Origin: Methanobacteriota archaeon
GTDB lineage: Archaea; Methanobacteriota; Methanobacteria; Methanobacteriales; Methanobacteriaceae
Assembly: GCA_023436175.1 (NCBI GenBank)
Contig: JAEZKE010000047.1
Location: forward strand, 4,018 to 68,017
Direction of reading: 5' to 3'
Length of the DNA stretch: 64,000 bases
The translations under genes and the position numbers were made by a program. Below the pieces are notes generated by a model. That model saw nothing but the letters and a program-made list of their open reading frames with translations. It did not search any database and had not been told where the DNA came from. Below, piece by piece: positions 58,547-64,000 of this stretch. The stretch's first letter is position 1. Every line of letters starts with the position of its first letter.

Positions 58547-59563
58547 ATGAAAATTGCAGGATTTGACATAGGTGGAGCAAATACAGACATGGCAGTGGTT
58601 GACTTTGACGATCAGGGCAACATAACTGCAATAAAAACAGATTTTGAGTATTTTCCAATGTGGTTAAAAAAAGACGAACTTGGTGATGCTCTTCTACGTT
58701 TGCTTGGAGATGATTTGAAAGATGTGGACGCTGTAGGAATATGTATGACTGCAGAGCTTGTAGATGCTTATAAGACAAAGAGAGAAGGAGTAATTGACAT
58801 CGCAAAAAAATCTAAAGAATCCTTTTCTGTTCCCATAGGTTTTATTGGGGTAAACGGTGTTTTAAGTTTTGAAGAACTTGTTGAAAGGCCTGATGAAGTT
58901 GCTGCAGCAAACTGGATCGCAACCTCTAAAATAGCAGCTGAAATAGAAGAAAATTGTATAATGATAGATACAGGAAGCACAACCACAGATATTATTCCAA
59001 TTAAAGATGGATCAGAATGTGCTAAAGGTAGATCTGACCTTGAAAGGTTGAAAACTGGAGAATTAGTATACAGTGCAACCCTCAGGACAAATTTAGCTGC
59101 AATAGTAGATAAAGTACCTTTAGGTAATGAAACTGTACGGGTATCTTCGGAGCTTTTCGCAGCTACTGCTGATATTCACATGGTACTTGGAAATATAACT
59201 GAAGAAGATTACAGCTGCAGTACCCCTGATGGGGCAGGAAAATCGAAAGATGAGTGCATGAGAAGAATTTCAAGGGTTATCTGTGGGGATATGGATATGC
59301 TGAGCCAGACAGACATAGAAACGATTGCAAAACATATCTATGATAAACAGGTTGAAAAAGTTGCTGAAGCCCTTTTAGAAGTTTCAGAAAGAGAAAATCT
59401 CACAAAAGTTGTAACTACTGGGCTTGGTATGGATATAATTGGTGCAAAGGCAGCAGAAGTTGCAGGACTTGAATCAACAGGCATGGATGCAATACTTAAA
59501 AAAGAAGAATGTGTAGTTGCTCCAGCAGTTGGAACAGCGCTGATGATGAGGGACTGTATTTAA
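58547..59563 (+). CDS. mfnF: Methanofuran biosynthesis coupling enzyme MfnF (hydantoinase/oxoprolinase-like fold)
   Basis: 338 residues from ATG 58547 (GTGATC just upstream; the TTG at 58523 is less likely). ASKHA-type nucleotide-fold motifs [10 protein letters not shown] and [13 protein letters not shown], plus [12 protein letters not shown], match the TIGR03123 family of the H4MPT-linked C1 pathway, later shown to include MfnF. MfnF couples the furan diphosphate unit to gamma-glutamyltyramine. Lies 144 bp after mfnD. Confidence 0.85.
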   Translation: MKIAGFDIGGANTDMAVVDFDDQGNITAIKTDFEYFPMWLKKDELGDALLRLLGDDLKDVDAVGICMTAELVDAYKTKREGVIDIAKKSKESFSVPIGFIGVNGVLSFEELVERPDEVAAANWIATSKIAAEIEENCIMIDTGSTTTDIIPIKDGSECAKGRSDLERLKTGELVYSATLRTNLAAIVDKVPLGNETVRVSSELFAATADIHMVLGNITEEDYSCSTPDGAGKSKDECMRRISRVICGDMDMLSQTDIETIAKHIYDKQVEKVAEALLEVSERENLTKVVTTGLGMDIIGAKAAEVAGLESTGMDAILKKEECVVAPAVGTALMMRDCI

Positions 59564-59694
59564 TTAATTTTAATTTAACTCCTTTTTATTAAATTAAGAC
59601 TATCTTTGAATTTGATAACAGCAAATTATAATAAGTTTCAAACTAAAATCCAACCTTTTGAATGCAGGACATAAACTGAGAGCGTAGTGATTCA

Positions 59695-60375
59695 ATGATT
59701 AAGAAAACGTTTATAATACTCATTTTATTCGTGGGTATAGTAGCCGCAGCAGCATTTATGTTATACAATTCCAGTGACCATTCTACTTTAGGTTCAGATA
59801 GCAAAGGATACGTCACAAAAGATGTGTATGCTCATTACAGTACATCTGCCTCTAAAATAGCGGTTATAACCGGGATGCATCCTCGAGAAATTTCCGCTAA
59901 AACAGTTGTACCTGAAGTTATTAAATTATATGCACTTACACACAATGTTGAAATTGTAAATTACAAGGTAACCGTTACTGACAGCCCGCAGGATTTCACA
60001 ACCGGCCGGCACAATGGTGAAGGCCTTGTAGCTAAATATGTAGTTCCTGATATTGCAAAATCAAATTATAGTCTGGTAATAATAGTCCATGACCATGAAA
60101 AAGGTTATGGTAATGGATATTATATTGCTACTCCAACAATGGACTCAGGATCCGTGACTCTAGCAGAATCTGTGCACAATCTCTTGCCGGATTTTAATTA
60201 TTATCAAAGAGATACAGATTCAAAAGCCCAGAGTACGTCAATTACTCGAGTTGATACTCCAATCGTAAATACGGGAACTCCTGTATTTGTTTATGAGATT
60301 CCAGAATGGTTAAGCAACTCTAATGTATTTTCTAACTCCAATAGGTTAATTGATGCGTGTTTTAAGTCAATTTAA
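59695..60375 (+). CDS. Secreted M14-carboxypeptidase-like protein, copy 1
   Basis: 226 residues. Signal anchor MIKKTFIILILFVGIVAAAA; no other TM. Candidate zinc-site residues in M14 order: HPRE (H62-E65), GRHNGEG (R105-G110), VHDHEKGYG (H132/H134) and YEIPEW (E201/E204). These mirror HxxE, the substrate-binding Arg, the third His ligand and the general-base Glu of metallocarboxypeptidases. The protein is shorter than classical M14 enzymes (~300). First of three tandem paralogues. A wall-peptide substrate is inference. Confidence 0.7.
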   Translation: MIKKTFIILILFVGIVAAAAFMLYNSSDHSTLGSDSKGYVTKDVYAHYSTSASKIAVITGMHPREISAKTVVPEVIKLYALTHNVEIVNYKVTVTDSPQDFTTGRHNGEGLVAKYVVPDIAKSNYSLVIIVHDHEKGYGNGYYIATPTMDSGSVTLAESVHNLLPDFNYYQRDTDSKAQSTSITRVDTPIVNTGTPVFVYEIPEWLSNSNVFSNSNRLIDACFKSI

Positions 60376-60395
60376 TTGACTTAAACATGTTACTT
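60364..60395 (+). terminator. Hairpin after copy 1 of the M14-like genes
   Basis: AAGTCAA TTTAA TTGACTT (60364-60382), 7-bp stem extending to 9, includes the stop codon and is followed by T-rich sequence. Confidence 0.55.
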
Positions 60396-60451
60396 TTTAT
60401 TTTGGAATTATTTTATTAAGTTAAATTTTGTTAGAACTAGGGAGAGATACA

Positions 60452-61141
60452 ATGATGAAAAAAACTTTGGTTATAATGGGCATATGCGCTATTATAATCG
60501 TAATTATGGCAGGATCTTTAAATACTGCTAGTTCAACTAAGCATACTTTATTAGGTTCAGACAGCCATGGATATGCCACTAAAATTGTTTATTCTCCCTC
60601 TGGAATACCAACCAAAAAAATAGCGATTATAACTGGAATGCATCCAAGGGAAATTTCAGCTAAAGTAGTCGTGCCTGAAGTTATAAAAGATTACGCTGAA
60701 TCCAAAAATGTTGAGATCGTAAATTATCAGGTAAATGTTACTGCTGATCCAGATGACTTTGCAATTGGCCGCCATAACGGTGAAGGTCTTGTTGCTAAGT
60801 ATATAATTCCCGATATTAAAAAGTCCAATTATGATCTGGTGATTATCTGTCATAATCATAAAAAGGGATATGGTAATGATAGCTATTATATTGCCACTCC
60901 AACAATGGACTCAAAGTCTATAACTCTTGGAGAATCAGTACATAACCTTTTGCCAGTTTTTAATTACTATCAGAGAAATGTGGATGAAAAAGCTCAAAGT
61001 ACATCAATTAATGGGGTTGATGCCCCAATTGCAAACACTGGAACTCCTGTGTTTGTTTATGAGATTCCAGAATGGTTAGGAAATTCCGATGTCTATGACA
61101 ACACTAATAGATTAATCAACGCGTGTTTTGAGTCTATTTAA
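60452..61141 (+). CDS. Secreted M14-carboxypeptidase-like protein, copy 2
   Basis: 229 residues from ATG 60452 (GGGAGAG just upstream; a TTG at 60428 is rejected). Signal sequence MMKKTLVIMGICAIIIVIMAGSL. Same motifs as copy 1: GMHPREISA, GRHNGEG, CHNHKKGYG and YEIPEW. Very similar to copy 1 across the whole length, pointing to recent tandem duplication. A hairpin AGTCTA...TAGACT follows the stop. Confidence 0.7.
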   Translation: MMKKTLVIMGICAIIIVIMAGSLNTASSTKHTLLGSDSHGYATKIVYSPSGIPTKKIAIITGMHPREISAKVVVPEVIKDYAESKNVEIVNYQVNVTADPDDFAIGRHNGEGLVAKYIIPDIKKSNYDLVIICHNHKKGYGNDSYYIATPTMDSKSITLGESVHNLLPVFNYYQRNVDEKAQSTSINGVDAPIANTGTPVFVYEIPEWLGNSDVYDNTNRLINACFESI

Positions 61142-61466
61142 TTGAATTAGACTTATTCACTTTTTATTATTAACAATTTTTATAAAAGTTTTTATATGGT
61201 GAGATTAAATCTTTTTTAGTCCTTGAAACAGGAAAATTGTCAAAATTTTTAATTTTGATAAGACTTCAAAAATCCCTCAAAAAATCTGTCAAAGATTTTG
61301 ATATTTGCGAAATTTTATATTTTGCGACTGCAAAAGCATTTTTCTCAAGCTTCAATTTGCAACCGTAAAAGTCATAATTTTTACACGTTTACGGAAATGA
61401 AAAGGCAAATCAGAAGATTTAAGGCTTGATTTTTTGTAGTTTCGATTTTTGAGAAGGTGAAATACA
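61142..61466. repeat. Intergenic region with hairpin cluster upstream of copy 3
   Basis: A TATA-like TTTTTATATGG is near 61187. The cluster begins with TCAAAATT TTT AATTTTGA (61240-61258) and continues to ~61365 with further imperfect stems (TCAAAAAATC...GATTTTGA, TTGCGAAAT...ATTTTGCGA) and the shared words AAAAATCCCTCAAAAAA. Ribosome binding site AAGGTG precedes 61467. Confidence 0.6.
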
Positions 61467-62195
61467 ATGATTAAAAAGAAATTAATTATAATTGCTTTAT
61501 GTGCAATTATTGTCACGATCATGGTTGCATCTTTAAATACAGCCAGTTCAACTAAGCATGCCAATTTAGGTTCAGATAGCAGAGGATATGTTATAAAAGA
61601 TGTATATCTTCCAAATGAAACTTTAAGTTCTAAATTAACAAATATCACCGGTAAATCTTCTCAAAAAAAAGTTAAAGTGGCGGTTGTTACAGGTATACAC
61701 CTTAGGGAAACACTTTCAATAAATGCCTCAAATGCTGTAGTAAAAGATTATGCTAAATCTCACAACGTGGAAATCGTACATTACACCATTGTGGTGCATG
61801 AAAATTTTGATTACTATACCTCAGGTAGAACCAAAGGAGAAGGGCTTGCTGCAGATTATATCACTCCTGATGTTGCTAAATCCGATTATGATGTTATAAT
61901 AATATGTCATGACCATAAAAAAGGCTATGGTGAAGGATTTTACATTGCAACTCCTTCAATGGATAATAAATCGGTAACACTTGCAGAAAAAGTTGATGGT
62001 GCCCTGTCAGGATTAAGATTCTTACCTTCAGATGATAATCCCAAAAAGAAAGGTACATCAACTGAGGTTTTCACAAAGCCTTTGGCAGCCACTGGACATC
62101 CCACATTTGTTTATGAGATACCTGAATGGGTAAGTTACAGCGAAGCTTATAATGTTACTTATAACCTGATTGACACATGTTATAAGCTAATTTAG
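61467..62195 (+). CDS. Secreted M14-carboxypeptidase-like protein, copy 3 (divergent)
   Basis: 242 residues. Signal anchor MIKKKLIIIALCAIIVTIMVASL. Retains HLRE (HxxE), GRTKGEG, CHDHKKGYG and YEIPEW, but with a ~15-residue Ser/Thr/Lys insert before the HxxE strand and PSDDNPKKKGTSTEV in place of the repeats' NYYQR segment. It may have a different substrate from copies 1 and 2. Confidence 0.7.
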   Translation: MIKKKLIIIALCAIIVTIMVASLNTASSTKHANLGSDSRGYVIKDVYLPNETLSSKLTNITGKSSQKKVKVAVVTGIHLRETLSINASNAVVKDYAKSHNVEIVHYTIVVHENFDYYTSGRTKGEGLAADYITPDVAKSDYDVIIICHDHKKGYGEGFYIATPSMDNKSVTLAEKVDGALSGLRFLPSDDNPKKKGTSTEVFTKPLAATGHPTFVYEIPEWVSYSEAYNVTYNLIDTCYKLI

Positions 62196-62208
62196 TTTTT
62201 AAGATAAT

Positions 62209-62448
62209 TCACCCATAAACCAATGTAAAAATAAATATTCCAAGGGCTATAAAAGGTAATGCTACATTTATAATAATTAAAATTTCTCTATTACCTGTTT
62301 TCCTTGGAGTATAAGCTTCTAAAAGCAGTGCCACGCTTAGTATAATCCATCCAAGTGCATATAAATAACTTTGGATGTACAACGTATATATAAAAATAAT
62401 GAAAAATATGCACCCTGTTATAATGCTGAATTTGTCATTTCTTGACAT
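62209..62448 (-). CDS. Small membrane protein
   Basis: 79 residues from ATG 62448, chosen because AGAGG lies 6 nt upstream; an upstream in-frame codon at 62472 lacks one. Three hydrophobic segments (IITGCIFFIIFIYTLYI, YALGWIILSVALLLEAY, IIINVALPFIALGIFIFTL). No family recognised. Confidence 0.65.
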   Translation of the reverse strand: MSRNDKFSIITGCIFFIIFIYTLYIQSYLYALGWIILSVALLLEAYTPRKTGNREILIIINVALPFIALGIFIFTLVYG

Positions 62449-62532
62449 ACAATGCCTCTTTTTATTATTCACTATTTTTGTTTGGTATATAATTTATATA
62501 CTTTGGAATAGATTCAGTAATGAGTTGATTTA

Positions 62533-63051
62533 ATGACAGTGATAGTACCAGATAGTAATTTTATGGCCAGTCCATCTTTCCTTATTATAATTCTATTTAT
62601 CATTATACTGCAGTTACGTGAGAGAAAGATAAAATTGAGAAAATTAATAATTATGCCCATAATCTTAGCCTTAATTACAATTCCTACTGTCTGCGTTGAG
62701 ATGTACAGTGTTTTCAACGTTGCAGTTATATCTGTTGGCCTTATAGTGGGTGTGTTAATGGGTCTTTTAATAGGTAGATTTATGGAAGTTAAGATGAATG
62801 AAGATGGGTCCATGATTATGAAGGGTTCTCTGATTGCAGTTCTTATATGGGCTGCAATTATTGTAATCAGAGTCTATGGAAAAAATGTAATTAATGGAAT
62901 GGGACTTATAGATTTAAACCTTTTAACTGCTGTATTTCTTATTATGGCAGTGGGTGCGATGATTTCTCGCAGGATATTCATTTACTGGAAATATGTAAAC
63001 TTTAAAAAGAATATCGCTCAAAAACATGACACAATTGACCAAAAAAGTTAA
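62533..63051 (+). CDS. Multi-TM membrane protein, CcdC/DUF1453-like
   Basis: 172 residues with four to five TM helices and short basic loops (LRERKIKLRK). The pattern resembles the CcdC-type DUF1453 family, but confidence in that name is modest. Function unknown. It stands between a small membrane protein and a response regulator on the opposite strand. Confidence 0.65.
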   Translation: MTVIVPDSNFMASPSFLIIILFIIILQLRERKIKLRKLIIMPIILALITIPTVCVEMYSVFNVAVISVGLIVGVLMGLLIGRFMEVKMNEDGSMIMKGSLIAVLIWAAIIVIRVYGKNVINGMGLIDLNLLTAVFLIMAVGAMISRRIFIYWKYVNFKKNIAQKHDTIDQKS

Positions 63052-63053
63052 AA

Positions 63054-63515
63054 TTAGAAAATATTATTTGCTCGGCATCTCAATACATCGGGTAGTGTAG
63101 CCACTGTAAGCATGAATTTTCCAGTACACCGTATGATTTTCATTAACCCCTTAAAATCAACAGGTTTTGATATATAACAATCTACCTGGTTTTTATAAGC
63201 AATTCTAGCATCTTCAGGTGAATTTGAAGCTGTAAGAATTACAACAGGTATGATCCTTAAATTTTTGTCACTTTTAATTTTTTTAAGTACTTCATGTCCG
63301 CTCATGCAGGGCAAATATAAATCTAATAGTATGATGTCCGGATATGAAATATCTTTGTATTTTCCTTTTTTATACAAAAAATCCAATGCTTCAGCCCCGT
63401 CTTTTACAGTGTGTATTTCACTGAGTATATGGTACTCTTTAAAAATTTCTACTGTCCATCGCATGTCTGCCGGGTTGTCTTCAACTAGTAATATTTTAAC
63501 AGGTTTGTTTTTCAT
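63054..63515 (-). CDS. Stand-alone response regulator receiver protein
   Basis: 153 residues from ATG 63515 (GAGG 6 nt upstream; an in-frame ATG at 63533 is less likely). Receiver motifs: ILLVEDNPADMRW, phospho-acceptor Asp in DIILLDLYLPCMSG, Thr in ILTASNS and Lys in ISKPVD. No output domain; a relative of the regulator at 3.1 kb. No adjacent kinase. Confidence 0.9.
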   Translation of the reverse strand: MKNKPVKILLVEDNPADMRWTVEIFKEYHILSEIHTVKDGAEALDFLYKKGKYKDISYPDIILLDLYLPCMSGHEVLKKIKSDKNLRIIPVVILTASNSPEDARIAYKNQVDCYISKPVDFKGLMKIIRCTGKFMLTVATLPDVLRCRANNIF

Positions 63516-63836
63516 TGTATGCCTCAAGATCATTGTACAAACTGAATTTTAATTCTTGTTTTACATGATCGAATTAGTTTCAATAATCCTATTGTTGAAT
63601 AGACATCGTATGTTATATTATATTGTAATTAATCCTTAATAAATTTAATTTTTGGAATTATGACAATTATCTGGCTATATTAATAACACTTAAAAATTTA
63701 CCTTAAATAAAAATAGTGAAATTAAATATGCGGTTAAGTTAATTCAGATATCCTATAAAAAGAATATAAAAAAGGAATTTAATGCGTGATTGTTTATTTA
63801 ATCAATCTACGCGATAGGGTTTTTTTGAGTTTGGTT
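63516..63836. other. Intergenic region, no gene
   Basis: AT-rich spacer between the response regulator and carS. No structure recognised. Confidence 0.4.
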
Positions 63837-64000
63837 TTAGTACCAAACATCTTTCATACCAATTAAATATGCAATCATGTTAGTTAGAAGATGTAAAACG
63901 ATACTTATAATAAGTATAATTATAATCATGTTTAATGGTATAAAAACTATAAGCGAAGCAAATACCAATGCACCAACGACAAAATCAAGCTGATCTAGAA
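63837..64000 (-). CDS. carS: CDP-archaeol synthase, 3' end (runs off the window)
   Basis: Reading the minus strand from the window edge gives [16 protein letters not shown], a hydrophobic helix, [12 protein letters not shown] and the end MKDVWY, with the stop at 63837-63839. DQLDFVxGA and the H...N...Y...K pattern are the C-terminal signature of CarS, which makes CDP-archaeol, the precursor of archaeal phospholipids. Only the last ~54 residues are inside the window. Confidence 0.85.
   Translation of the reverse strand, partial: LDQLDFVVGALVFASLIVFIPLNMIIIILIISIVLHLLTNMIAYLIGMKDVWY

Overview
The window comes from an AT-rich archaeal chromosome, almost certainly a pseudomurein-walled methanogen of the order Methanobacteriales (Methanobacterium-like). 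The support is: wall hydrolases carrying pseudomurein-binding repeats; two adjacent methanofuran biosynthesis genes (mfnD, mfnF); archaeal RibL, CarS, DUF460 and NOG1-type proteins; SecF-SecD without a bacterial context; and strong GGAGG/GGTG ribosome binding sites with TATA-box promoters. No rRNA, tRNA or CRISPR array was seen.

Layout. 0-11.5 kb is mostly housekeeping: the two-protein homocysteine (aspartate semialdehyde sulfurtransferase) pair, a stand-alone response regulator, TldD plus an AMMECR1 protein, a hemerythrin, NOG1 overlapping an Hsp20 gene, a second Hsp20, a double-SIS sugar isomerase and a ThiN-HIT fusion. 12.3-19.7 kb holds three paralogous secreted wall proteins with a Cys-His-Asp transglutaminase-fold domain; two of them also carry a glycosidase-like TIM barrel and pseudomurein-binding repeats. 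19.9-28.5 kb has ribL, a headless PEP-synthase-like protein, hisA, truA and a sugar-nucleotide pair. 28.7-31.1 kb looks acquired and is partly decayed (esterase, broken flavin oxidoreductase). It is followed by a GH15 glucoamylase-like gene, secFD, a wrecked tyrosine integrase, two DUF389 membrane proteins and a set of transporters, one frameshifted.

44-52.9 kb is an accessory island of very AT-rich genes: three proteins I cannot name (one with a HEPN-like RX4H motif), a three-gene cassette that reads as an archaeal graspetide system (69-aa precursor peptide, MvdD-type ATP-grasp ligase, 4-TM membrane protein), and a DpnII-like GATC restriction-modification pair flanked by imperfect ~130-bp direct repeats. 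I regard the graspetide cassette as the most interesting system in the window.

53-64 kb returns to core genes: DUF460 with an apparent CTG start, wecB-wecC, mfnD-mfnF, three tandem secreted M14-carboxypeptidase-like proteins, small membrane proteins, a second response regulator, and the 3' end of carS at the window edge, a gene that is easy to miss.

Two themes run across the window. First, three genes have perfect Shine-Dalgarno sequences placed 7 nt before a non-AUG codon (ATT, ATC, CTG), with no standard in-frame start that fits. Second, five intergenic regions carry clusters of short hairpins with an A-rich left arm and T-rich right arm; two regions share the same flanking sequence although the stem bases differ, and one cluster runs into the end of hisA.
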